A DNA stretch of 21,099 bases from a virus, in IMG/VR virus record IMGVR_UViG_3300010885_019190, positions 1 to 21,099 of that record; one strand, 5' to 3'. Under the pieces are notes generated by a model, which was given only the letters and a program-made list of their open reading frames with translations, searched no databases and was not told the origin of the DNA. Position numbers and translations under genes: made by a program. Shown here in pieces: positions 14,981-21,099 of the stretch (position 1 is the stretch's first letter; the number at the start of each line of letters is the position of its first letter).

Positions 14981-15880
14981 ATGGCGAAACCGCTCAGAGA
15001 CGTTGCTCCAAAAGCCCAAAAAGAAAACAAACTAGCTGGTGTTAAAAAGAGTAAAACAGAACCAGCAGATATTTCTGACTTTAATGCATCGTCAGGCAAT
15101 CAGGATTTCGCCAAGAAACATAAGATTGAAAAGCATGCCGATCGTGTAGGTAATGATGAAGATCCGTACAGTGGAAATGATGAACATTATGCATTAAATT
15201 CTAAATCAGAAAAACGTTATGGAAATAAAAAAGGTGACGCTGAAAAAGTTTATGAATCAATGAAATGTGAATCATGCGGTAAGGCTTATGAAGGTGAGTC
15301 ATGTGGTTGCAGCGGTAAATCTGTACCAGAAGCAAAGCCAGGCAAAAGAGGAATGATTGCTGATAAGAAAAAACTTCAGGAAGTATTGACTAAGAAAACT
15401 CCAGCTAGTGAAGTAATTTCAGATTTCGTTCATAGCAAGAATAAAACATTTTCTGGTGATTCAAAGAAACAGCGTATTAAAAGAGCACTAGGTGCTTACT
15501 ATGGTATGCATAAAGAAGAAGAAGAAGAACAGATTGATGAGATTTCAGATGCACTTGCTTTGAGTACTGCTAGAGGTGCAGCAAAATCAATGGACACTGC
15601 TGACGTAAATACTGATAAAGGATTTTCTACTTTTCAAAAAAGAGCTAAAACTCAAGCTTTGGCTCTTGATAAAATGAATCCTGATTATAAAAGATTGAAA
15701 GCAAAGGTTGGTACATCTGATGCTAACGCCAAAGATGCTGCTTACAGAGATGCTGTTAAAGAAGAAAAGATTAACGAGATCACTAAGAAAAAGAAAACAG
15801 AAAAAGAATCAGCGCCTGGAGATACTCCTATAAGAATGCCTTCTGGTAATGTTGGCGATTCAGATACAGGGAGAATATAA
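14981..15880 (+). CDS. Lysine-rich putative prohead/internal protein with CxxC/CxC cluster (299 aa)
   Basis: It occupies the slot of T4 gene 68 (a prohead core protein of about 141 aa) but is twice as long. No clear similarity to gp68 is visible. The start at 14981 was chosen: 4 nt after the previous stop, with GAGG upstream, giving MAKPLRDVAPKAQKENKLAG; an ATG at 14936 lies inside the previous gene. Most of the chain looks disordered and rich in Lys, Glu and Asp. Residues 96-110 hold CESCGKAYEGESCGC, four cysteines spaced as in small zinc-binding knuckles. Residues about 140-176 (TPASEVISDFVHSKNKTFSG, SKKQRIKRALGAYYG) form a helical motif that I recall from virion-associated proteins of marine T4-like phages. 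A scaffold or packaged internal protein is likely. The stop overlaps the next start (TAATG). Confidence 0.75.
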   Translation: MAKPLRDVAPKAQKENKLAGVKKSKTEPADISDFNASSGNQDFAKKHKIEKHADRVGNDEDPYSGNDEHYALNSKSEKRYGNKKGDAEKVYESMKCESCGKAYEGESCGCSGKSVPEAKPGKRGMIADKKKLQEVLTKKTPASEVISDFVHSKNKTFSGDSKKQRIKRALGAYYGMHKEEEEEQIDEISDALALSTARGAAKSMDTADVNTDKGFSTFQKRAKTQALALDKMNPDYKRLKAKVGTSDANAKDAAYRDAVKEEKINEITKKKKTEKESAPGDTPIRMPSGNVGDSDTGRI

Positions 15881-16158
15881 TGGCAGCAATAATTAAACCA
15901 CTCGGAACAGAATCTGTTTGTAATACAATAACCTTTAGTTCTTATAGCAACAGCGCATTAGTAAAATTATCACATGCTTCTGCAGTTACAACTTTAGCTC
16001 TAATTACATGTAAAGATTCTACAAATACTACTACTAAATGGACAATGTCTATTATTGGTGGCGAAACATTGATTGTAGAAAAAGGTGCAACAGATATTTT
16101 AACATCAAATAATACATCCGCTACATTAGTAGCCGTTCCTGTTGCTTACAAGAATTAA
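15880..16158 (+). CDS. Conserved small virion-type protein (92 aa)
   Basis: Translation probably couples to the upstream gene through TAATG. It reads MAAIIKPLGTESVCNTITFS, then a beta-rich body with ALVKLSHASAVTTLALITCK, WTMSIIGGETLIVEKGATD and a short end VAVPVAYKN. Proteins with the pattern 'A.IIKP.G......VRL.......T......G...YVEK..TD......ATPVAY.N' are, from memory, recurrent in marine T4-like phages and often annotated as virion structural or hypothetical. The small beta fold and its place among capsid assembly genes make a capsid decoration or head-associated protein possible. No function has been shown by sequence alone. Confidence 0.8.
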   Translation: MAAIIKPLGTESVCNTITFSSYSNSALVKLSHASAVTTLALITCKDSTNTTTKWTMSIIGGETLIVEKGATDILTSNNTSATLVAVPVAYKN

Positions 16159-16167
16159 GAGGAAACC

Positions 16168-16842
16168 ATGAAACTCTTTACAGAATTAGTTGAAGACGTT
16201 CAGTTCGTTACTGAAGCAAAAGAAAACGGTAAGAAAGACTACTATATAGAAGGTATATTCTTACAGGCTGAATTACAAAATCGTAATGGTCGTGTTTATC
16301 CAATAGCTGTTTTAGAAAATGAAGTTAATCGTTATATGAAAGAAACAGTCGATAAGGGTCGCGCCTATGGCGAACTTGGTCATCCATCTGGGCCATCAAT
16401 TAACCTTGATCGTGTTTCGCATATCATTACAGAACTAAAGAGAAATGGGAATAATTTCCTTGGAAAAGCAAAACTTACCGAAACTCCAATGGGTAATATC
16501 GCTCGTGGTCTTTTGGAGTCTGGTGCTAACCTTGGTGTTTCTTCTCGAGCAATGGGTTCCTTAAAAGAATCAAATGGTCGTATGGTTGTTCAAAGCGATC
16601 TTAAGCTTTCAACTGCTGCTGATATTGTTGCTGATCCTTCCGCCCCCGATGCTTTTGTTAAGGGCATTATGGAAAATGTTGAATGGCTTTATGATCCAGT
16701 CAAGAATACCTGGCACGAACAAAAGTTACATGAAACAAAAAATAAAATCCATAGCATGTCAAAGTCGCACCTTGAAGAGCAACGTTTGGCTATTTTCGAA
16801 GATTATATTGCTTCATTAGCAATAAAGAACAAGTTTATATAA
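16168..16842 (+). CDS. gp21: Prohead core protease gp21
   Basis: Serine protease of the T4 prohead type (MEROPS S77). It sits in the core and, after shell assembly, cuts the scaffold, core proteins, the gp23 N-terminus and itself. Catalytic candidates are the histidine in GELGHPSG (His72) and the serine in LGVSSRAMG (Ser125 or Ser126). Substrate-pocket-like segments IFLQAELQNRNGRVYP and ITELKRNGNNFLGKAKL surround them. LLESGANLGVSSRA is strongly family-typical. AGAGGAAACC precedes the ATG. At 224 aa it is close to T4 gp21 (212 aa). The N-terminal ELVEDVQFVTEA stretch contains a VTE|A site that could fit self-cleavage; this is inference. Confidence 0.95.
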   Translation: MKLFTELVEDVQFVTEAKENGKKDYYIEGIFLQAELQNRNGRVYPIAVLENEVNRYMKETVDKGRAYGELGHPSGPSINLDRVSHIITELKRNGNNFLGKAKLTETPMGNIARGLLESGANLGVSSRAMGSLKESNGRMVVQSDLKLSTAADIVADPSAPDAFVKGIMENVEWLYDPVKNTWHEQKLHETKNKIHSMSKSHLEEQRLAIFEDYIASLAIKNKFI

Positions 16843-16845
16843 ATA
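16838..16845 (+). promoter_or_regulatory. T4-type late promoter for gp22 (TATAAATA)
   Basis: Exact TATAAATA overlapping the TAA stop of gp21 (16840-16842), 29 nt before the gp22 ATG. It gives the scaffold gene an independent late transcript, consistent with the high copy number of scaffold protein needed per prohead. Confidence 0.8.
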
Positions 16846-16874
16846 ATTTTAAATTCTATTAAGGAGATTTTTTA

Positions 16875-17957
16875 ATGGCTAACGAAAAAAATAAAGACTT
16901 AGAAAATATGGAAGAGCTTCCTGTCGACGCAATTGAGAGCGAAGAAGACGGTCTAGAAGAAGAAACTATGGCTGCAGCAACTCTTAAGCCAAATTCTAAG
17001 CCCGCTGGTGATGCCAAGTCAAAGATTGGTATGATGCAGTCAGTTATGGGCCAGATGCATCAGATGTCAAAGGGTGATCTTACTCATTGGTTTAATGCAA
17101 CTATGGCTCAGTTTGGTCCAGGCAAGACATACGGCGTTGGTGACAATTCCGCAAGCAACGCATCAACTATCGATATGACTACTGGCAAGGGTCCAAAAAC
17201 TAAGGACGGGATGCCAAAGCTTAATATGAAAGAAGATGTTGAAGAAATGTTTGCTGGTTCAGATCTTTCCGAAGAATTCAAGGACAAGGCATCAACCCTT
17301 TTCGAAGCAGCTATTTCTGCTCGTATCATTACAGAAACCGCTCGTCTTGAAGAAGAATTCGAACAGAAGCTTGAAGAGCAGGTATCTATTATTAATGAAG
17401 AATTAACTTCAAAAATCGACACTTATCTAGACTACGTTGTAGAAAACTGGATGAAGGAAAACGAAGTAGCCATCGAATCGACTCTCCGCAATGAAATTAT
17501 GGAAGAATTTATGGATGGACTAAAGAATCTTTTCTCAGAGCATTACATTAATGTTCCTGAAGATAAGGTAGAAGTTCTAGAAGCACTTGCTCAGAAGGTA
17601 AGTGATTTAGAAGAAATGCTTGACGAAACAATTTCTGAAAACTCAGCTCTAAAGGGTGAGTTAGTAGAGGATCAAGCTAGAGGTATTTTTGAAGAACTTG
17701 CTTCTGACCTTGCACTAACACAGCAGGAAAAGTTCTCAGCTCTAGCCGAAGGAATTGAATTTGATGGTAATCTTGAAACATATGCGAAAAAGTTGAACAT
17801 CATTAAGGAAAATTATTTCCGTACTGAACCAGCTTCATATTCTTCTAATATCGAAGAAGAAACATTCGAAGGCGAACTTACTGAATCAACTAACCGTTAC
17901 GTAGATCCAAACGTTAACCGTTATGCTCAGGCAATTGCCAGAAACGTTAAAAAGTAA
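16875..17957 (+). CDS. gp22: Prohead scaffold (core) protein gp22
   Basis: Main component of the internal scaffold around which gp23 assembles; later degraded by gp21. The 360-aa protein is highly acidic with few aromatic residues. The N-terminal third (NMEELPVDAIESEEDG and a Met/Gly/Lys stretch with KSKIGMMQSVMGQMHQMS) looks disordered. From about residue 115 on it is almost entirely helical, with coiled-coil-like segments (RLEEEFEQKLEEQVSIINEE, KVSDLEEMLDETISENSAL), as in T4 gp22 (269 aa). The end RYVDPNVNRYAQAIARNVKK is the conserved C-terminus of marine gp22 homologues. AAGGAG precedes the ATG. Its place between 21 and 23 matches T4. Confidence 0.93.
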   Translation: MANEKNKDLENMEELPVDAIESEEDGLEEETMAAATLKPNSKPAGDAKSKIGMMQSVMGQMHQMSKGDLTHWFNATMAQFGPGKTYGVGDNSASNASTIDMTTGKGPKTKDGMPKLNMKEDVEEMFAGSDLSEEFKDKASTLFEAAISARIITETARLEEEFEQKLEEQVSIINEELTSKIDTYLDYVVENWMKENEVAIESTLRNEIMEEFMDGLKNLFSEHYINVPEDKVEVLEALAQKVSDLEEMLDETISENSALKGELVEDQARGIFEELASDLALTQQEKFSALAEGIEFDGNLETYAKKLNIIKENYFRTEPASYSSNIEEETFEGELTESTNRYVDPNVNRYAQAIARNVKK

Positions 17958-17962
17958 TTTAA

Positions 17963-17970
17963 TATAAATA
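17963..17970 (+). promoter_or_regulatory. T4-type late promoter for gp23 (TATAAATA)
   Basis: Exact TATAAATA in the 50-nt gap between gp22 and gp23, 37 nt before the gp23 ATG. T4 gene 23 also has a strong late promoter. Confidence 0.82.
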
Positions 17971-18007
17971 ATTTATATCCTATTTTAAAACCCGAAAGGA
18001 AAAATAA

Positions 18008-19366
18008 ATGTATCTAGCTGAGGAAATTCAAAACAAGTGGGCACCTGTCCTTGATCATAACGCTCTTGGCGTTATTAAGGATCAGCATCGCCGTTCCGTA
18101 ACTGCAATTATGCTTGAGAACACTGAGAAGGCTCTAATGGAATCTGCCGCTCATGGTCAGTATCAGACTATGATGACAGAAACTACTTCTCTAGTACCAC
18201 CTAATGCTATGGCTGGCGGTTCTGGTATCGATACTTTCGATCCAGTTCTTATTTCTCTAGTACGTCGTGCAATGCCTAACCTTATTGCCTATGACATCTG
18301 TGGCGTTCAGCCAATGACTGGCCCAACTGGCTTGATCTTTGCTATGCGTTCACGTTATGCCAATACTACAAATGGCCAGGGTGGAGCAGAAACTTTCTAC
18401 AACGAAGTTGATACTACATTTTCAACTGTTGCTTCTGGCGCTAACACTTTCGGTAACAAGTTTGTTGGTTCTATCCCAGGTGCTTCAAACACCTCACCAC
18501 TTACTGCTGTTAATACATACAACACTGGTGTTGGTATGTCAAGAGCACAGGGCGAAGCTCTTGGAACTGAAGCAAATACTGCTTTCCCACAGATGGCTTT
18601 CAGCATCGAAAAGGTTACAGTAACTGCTAACACTCGTGCTCTTAAGGCAGAATACACTATGGAACTTGCCCAGGATCTTAAGGCAATCCATGGTCTTGAT
18701 GCTGAAACAGAATTGTCAAATATTCTATCAGCTGAAATCCTTGCAGAAATCAACCGTGAAGTTGTTCGTACTATCAACATCACTGCTGTTGCTGGCGCTC
18801 AGGATAACGTAACTACTGCTGGTATATTCGATCTTGACACCGACTCAAACGGTCGTTGGTCAGTTGAAAAGTTTAAGGGTCTTATGTTCCAGCTTGAAAG
18901 AGAAGCTAACCAAATTGCTAAGAGCACTCGTCGTGGTAAGGGTAATCTTGTTATCTGTTCTTCAGACGTTGCTTCTGCTCTACAGATGGCTGGTGTTCTT
19001 GATTACACCCCTGCTCTTAACTCAAACAATCTTCAGGTAGATGACACTGGTAACACTTTCGCTGGTGTTCTTAACGGTCGTCTAAAGGTTTATATCGATC
19101 CATACGCAATCGGTGGTAACTACTTAACTGTTGGCTATAAGGGTTCTTCAGCGTTCGACGCTGGTCTATTCTATTGCCCATACGTTCCTCTACAGATGGT
19201 TCGTGCAGTTGATCAGGATTCCTTCCAGCCTAAGATTGGTTTCAAGACCCGTTATGGCATGGTAGCAAATCCATTCGCTGAAGGTCTTACTAAGGGTTCT
19301 GGTCGTGCTAACCTAGTTAGCACAAACCTTTACTATCGTCGTTTGATCATCAATAACCTAATGTAA
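18008..19366 (+). CDS. gp23: Major capsid protein gp23
   Basis: HK97-fold shell protein. Diagnostic T4-family segments are LVRRAMPNLIAYDICGVQPM and GPTGLIFAMRSRY. They are followed by MSRAQGEALGTEA, MAFSIEKVTVTANTRALKAE, YTMELAQDLKAIHGLDAETE and LSNILSAEILAEINREVVR, nearly the same as in T4. The C-terminal part includes KSTRRGKGNLVICSSDVASA, NGRLKVYIDPYA and DQDSFQPKIGFKTRYGMVAN. At 452 aa it is shorter than T4 gp23 (521 aa). The likely gp21-cleaved propeptide is about 46-58 residues; candidate sites are LMES (after Glu46) and MTET (after Glu58), not provable here. AAAGGA precedes the ATG. The frequent C-ending codons suggest tuning for high expression. Confidence 0.98.
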   Translation: MYLAEEIQNKWAPVLDHNALGVIKDQHRRSVTAIMLENTEKALMESAAHGQYQTMMTETTSLVPPNAMAGGSGIDTFDPVLISLVRRAMPNLIAYDICGVQPMTGPTGLIFAMRSRYANTTNGQGGAETFYNEVDTTFSTVASGANTFGNKFVGSIPGASNTSPLTAVNTYNTGVGMSRAQGEALGTEANTAFPQMAFSIEKVTVTANTRALKAEYTMELAQDLKAIHGLDAETELSNILSAEILAEINREVVRTINITAVAGAQDNVTTAGIFDLDTDSNGRWSVEKFKGLMFQLEREANQIAKSTRRGKGNLVICSSDVASALQMAGVLDYTPALNSNNLQVDDTGNTFAGVLNGRLKVYIDPYAIGGNYLTVGYKGSSAFDAGLFYCPYVPLQMVRAVDQDSFQPKIGFKTRYGMVANPFAEGLTKGSGRANLVSTNLYYRRLIINNLM

Positions 19367-19400
19367 GTTAGGAATAAGACGGTTTCAAGCCGCAAACTTT

Positions 19401-19430
19401 AGAGGGGACTTCGGTTCCCTCTTTTTTTTT
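19401..19430 (+). terminator. Rho-independent terminator after gp23
   Basis: AGAGGGGAC (19401-19409) pairs with GTTCCCTCT (19414-19422), with one G-T wobble, across the tetraloop TTCG. The stem is closed by C-G, the exceptionally stable cUUCGg form. A run of nine T follows (19422-19430). This is a textbook intrinsic terminator 35 nt after the gp23 stop. Confidence 0.95.
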
Positions 19431-19437
19431 ATAAATA
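19430..19437 (+). promoter_or_regulatory. T4-type late promoter (TATAAATA) abutting the terminator
   Basis: Exact TATAAATA whose first T is the last T of the terminator tract. It restarts late transcription for the tail-tube-fold gene, 18 nt before the preferred ATG (19456). Confidence 0.75.
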
Positions 19438-19445
19438 GTTGAAAT

Positions 19446-19449
19446 GGAG
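19446..19449 (+). promoter_or_regulatory. Ribosome binding site that decides the start of the tail-tube-fold gene
   Basis: GGAG lies 6 nt before ATG 19456. The earlier in-frame ATG at 19444 contains part of this site and has no Shine-Dalgarno of its own. It also falls very near the expected start of the late transcript, so 19456 is the better start. Confidence 0.7.
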
Positions 19450-19455
19450 AATGCT

Positions 19456-19977
19456 ATGTCAGCTATAGATAATACACCATCAAATAAAAACTTTCTGAGC
19501 CCTCTTAATTTCCGTTTCCAAATTAAGAAAGCGCCTCATATCAACTTCTTTGTACAGAAGGCAAATATACCTGAGATCTCTGTAACCAACTTAGACACTC
19601 CTAATCCTTTTGTTAAAACACCATATCCAGGCGACCATATGAATTATGCCGCTTTTAATATATCATTTAAGGTCGATGAAGACCTACAAAATTATCTAGA
19701 AATACATGACTGGTTAAGAGCTTTCGGTAAACCAGAAGAATATGCTGAGTATAAGAAATTAGCTGATAATCAGTCTTGGACTGGTAATGGAATCTATTCT
19801 GATATTTCTCTTATTATTCTTGCTAGCACTAAGATGCCAAATTATGAAATCGTATTTACAGATGCTTTTCCTGTAAGCTTAACTGGTGTTACTTTTACCA
19901 CAACAGATAACGATGTTAATTATATCGAAGCTTCCGCAACTTTTAAGTATACATATTTCACTATAACAAAAATATAG
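19456..19977 (+). CDS. Tail-tube-fold structural protein (gp19/gp54-like)
   Basis: A 173-aa protein with the pattern of the gp19/gp54 tube superfamily: SPLNFRFQIKKAPHINFFVQ, then KANIPEISVTNLDTPNPF, a central FNISFKVDEDLQNYLEIHDW segment (T4 gp54 has SFRMDSEASNYRAMQDW), SDISLIILASTKMPNYEIVF, TDAFPVSLTGVTF and a closing EASATFKYTYFTI strand. It is neither the main tube protein, which is at 12334-12948, nor the T4 vertex protein gp24 that follows gp23 in T4. It could be a tube initiator or tube-end protein, or the gene annotated as tail completion gp3 at this place in some marine T4-like genomes. The fold call is fairly sure; the role is not. It is the last late gene before the recombination genes. 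Confidence 0.8.
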   Translation: MSAIDNTPSNKNFLSPLNFRFQIKKAPHINFFVQKANIPEISVTNLDTPNPFVKTPYPGDHMNYAAFNISFKVDEDLQNYLEIHDWLRAFGKPEEYAEYKKLADNQSWTGNGIYSDISLIILASTKMPNYEIVFTDAFPVSLTGVTFTTTDNDVNYIEASATFKYTYFTITKI

Positions 19978-19978
19978 C

Positions 19979-20007
19979 TTTACTTTCTACTAAAAATATA
20001 GTATTAT
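19979..20007 (+). promoter_or_regulatory. Sigma70-like promoter for uvsY-uvsW
   Basis: TTTACT (19979-19984; 4 of 6 to TTGACA) is spaced 17 nt from TATTAT (20002-20007; 5 of 6 to TATAAT). No late box is present in this gap. An alternative reading is a middle promoter: ATAGCTTTA (19974-19982) is one base from the T4 MotA box ATTGCTTTA and lies 14 nt before TATAGT (19997-20002). The -10 region is part of a perfect 12-nt palindrome, TATTATATAATA (20002-20013). AT-rich sequence makes chance matches easy. Confidence 0.45.
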
Positions 20008-20035
20008 ATAATATACTAAAGATTAGAGAGTAATT

Positions 20036-20470
20036 ATGAAAATAGAAGATATTCTTGAACAGTGGAAATCTGATTCTGAAGTTGATCGCACAGAGCTCGG
20101 CGATGAAGCTTTAAAGATAGCAAAACTCCATCATAAATATTATCAAATATATATTCAGGAGAAACTCACCCTTCGTTCATACGATTCTGATATGAAGAAG
20201 CTTAAGCTTGAAAAGTATGAATTTTATACCCAAGGTCATACAGACCAAACAAGAAATTTAGGCTGGGAACTACCTGCACGTGGCATGATTCTTAAAACAG
20301 ATATTCCTATGTACATGGATGCTGATAAAGATATTATTAAGCTTTCTCTTAAAATTGGTATTCAACAGGAAAAAGTTGAGTTACTTGAGTCTATCATTAA
20401 ATCATTTACAGGCAGAGGCTTTAATATTAAAGCTGCTATTGAATGGCAAAAATTTACTATGGGAGCATAA
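20036..20470 (+). CDS. uvsY: Recombination mediator UvsY
   Basis: Mediator that helps the UvsX recombinase displace single-strand-binding protein gp32 and form filaments on ssDNA, in recombination-dependent replication and repair. The 144-aa protein is the same size as T4 UvsY (137 aa) and shares its plan: N-terminal MKIEDILEQWKSDSEVDRTE (T4: MRLEDLQEELKKDVFID), a Lys-rich helical centre (LRSYDSDMKKLKLEKYEFY, then TQGHTD), MYMDADKDIIKLSLKIG (T4: VLSADKDVLKVDTSLQY) and a C-terminal FTGRGFNIKAAIEWQKF (T4: SRGFAIKHIQDMRAF). AGAGAG precedes the ATG. It overlaps uvsW by 1 nt (TAATG). T4 carries the two genes in the reverse order. Confidence 0.95.
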   Translation: MKIEDILEQWKSDSEVDRTELGDEALKIAKLHHKYYQIYIQEKLTLRSYDSDMKKLKLEKYEFYTQGHTDQTRNLGWELPARGMILKTDIPMYMDADKDIIKLSLKIGIQQEKVELLESIIKSFTGRGFNIKAAIEWQKFTMGA

Positions 20471-21099
20471 TGGAAATAATTGAAATAGAAAAAGTCAACG
20501 AGACTTACAATAAAATTATTGCGGACCCGTCAACTATTATGGAGTTGAGCGGGTATTTCACGTTTGATGTTCCTGGTGCTAAGTTTACTCCAGCTTATCG
20601 TAATAAGTTTTGGGATGGTAAGATACGCCTTCTTAATACAATGACTTGTTTGCTTTATGCTGGCCTTAACGAATACGTTCAAGAGTTTGCCAATAAGCGT
20701 AACTATACTTTAGTATATAAATCTGATTTTTCTGATGATGAGTTTTCTGTTAAAGAAGCAAAAGATTTTATACAAACTTTAAACTTACCTGAGAAATATA
20801 CCCCAAGAGATTATCAACTGGAGGCTTTTATTCATGCTGTACGTCATCGTAGATCTTTACTTCTCTCACCAACCGCATCAGGCAAATCATTTATCATCTA
20901 TCTATTAACGAGGTACTATCATGCACGGACTCTTATTATTGTTCCAACTACTTCTTTGGTTAGTCAACTTACCTCTGACTTTGGTGACTATGGGCTTGTA
21001 TCTGATCGGTTCGTTCATCGAATATTTGCTGGCCAAGATAAACAATCGGATAAACCAATTACCATCTCAACCTGGCAGTCCATATATAAGATGCCTAAA
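20470..21099 (+). CDS. uvsW: UvsW helicase (3' partial)
   Basis: The frame is open to the right edge; 210 codons are present. UvsW is a superfamily 2 helicase that unwinds branched DNA and R-loops and helps switch T4 from origin- to recombination-dependent replication. Residues 1-90 form the small N-terminal DNA-binding domain (LSGYFTFDVPGAKFTPAYRN, then FWDGKIRLLN; T4 has YRFNPRFRYGNWDGRIRLLD). YTPRDYQLEA (about 110-119) is the Q-like motif, SPTASGKSF (133-141) motif I with Lys139, TLIIVPTTSLVSQL (154-167) motif Ia, and ISTWQSIYK (199-207) a further motor segment. The DEAD-type motif II and the second RecA domain lie beyond the window. The ATG overlaps the uvsY stop. Confidence 0.95.
   Translation, partial: MEIIEIEKVNETYNKIIADPSTIMELSGYFTFDVPGAKFTPAYRNKFWDGKIRLLNTMTCLLYAGLNEYVQEFANKRNYTLVYKSDFSDDEFSVKEAKDFIQTLNLPEKYTPRDYQLEAFIHAVRHRRSLLLSPTASGKSFIIYLLTRYYHARTLIIVPTTSLVSQLTSDFGDYGLVSDRFVHRIFAGQDKQSDKPITISTWQSIYKMPK

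Noticed and set aside
19367-19400. Small RNA or tRNA between gp23 and the terminator
   Set aside because: The stretch has only a short GCGGCTTG-like inverted repeat and no tRNA features; it is simply the gp23 3' untranslated region.

Overview
The window is a contiguous part of the genome of a T4-like contractile-tailed phage (myovirus). All genes lie on the + strand and are packed with little or no spacing. It runs from the host-recognition (tail fibre/adhesin) genes through the neck, packaging, tail and capsid genes into the recombination genes. The order 13-14-15-16-17-18-19-20-67-(core-like)-21-22-23 followed by uvsY and uvsW is the conserved core of the T4 superfamily. Several traits point to the marine 'exo-T4' branch (cyanophage- or pelagiphage-like) rather than to an enterobacterial T4 relative: AT-rich sequence, glycine-rich and LamG-like adhesins, a tail sheath protein with extra inserted domains, a small conserved tail-region protein at 2091-2471, and no gene 24 directly after gene 23. 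The host cannot be read from the window; a marine or freshwater bacterium is the inference.

Layout. (1) 1-4380, adhesion module: the 3' part of a large protein with a LamG-like lectin domain and two tandem glycine-rich domains, a small conserved protein, a fibre with a C-terminal S74 intramolecular chaperone, and a second glycine-rich adhesin. (2) 4407-5245, two uncharacterised proteins. (3) 5247-9632, neck proteins gp13 and gp14, tail terminator gp15, and small (gp16) and large (gp17) terminase, several with overlapping start and stop codons. (4) 9706-12948, tail sheath gp18 and tail tube gp19. (5) 13006-16842, portal gp20, gp67-like core protein, a 299-aa protein with a CxxC/CxC cluster, a 92-aa conserved protein and prohead protease gp21. 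(6) 16875-19366, scaffold gp22 and major capsid gp23, closed by a strong terminator. (7) 19456-19977, a second tail-tube-fold protein. (8) 20036-end, UvsY and the N-terminal 210 codons of the UvsW helicase, which runs off the right edge.

Regulation is unusually legible. Short T4-type late promoter boxes (TATAAATA or AATAAATA) stand in front of eight transcription units and often overlap the stop codon of the gene before. Genes 18, 19, 22 and 23 each have their own box, as expected for proteins needed in many copies. The recombination genes have no late box and instead follow a sigma70-like promoter (TTTACT-17-TATTAT) with a weak MotA-box resemblance. Two leaders carry inverted repeats that could hide or expose a ribosome binding site: the portal leader (two mutually exclusive hairpins) and the gp18 leader (an anti-Shine-Dalgarno arm upstream of the late promoter).

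No tRNA, CRISPR array, insertion sequence or integrase was seen. No gene-free stretch exceeds 100 bases. The system as a whole is a known type; the most noteworthy details are the RNA leaders, the duplicated glycine-rich adhesin domains, the CxxC/CxC protein in the prohead operon and the orphan tail-tube-like gene.
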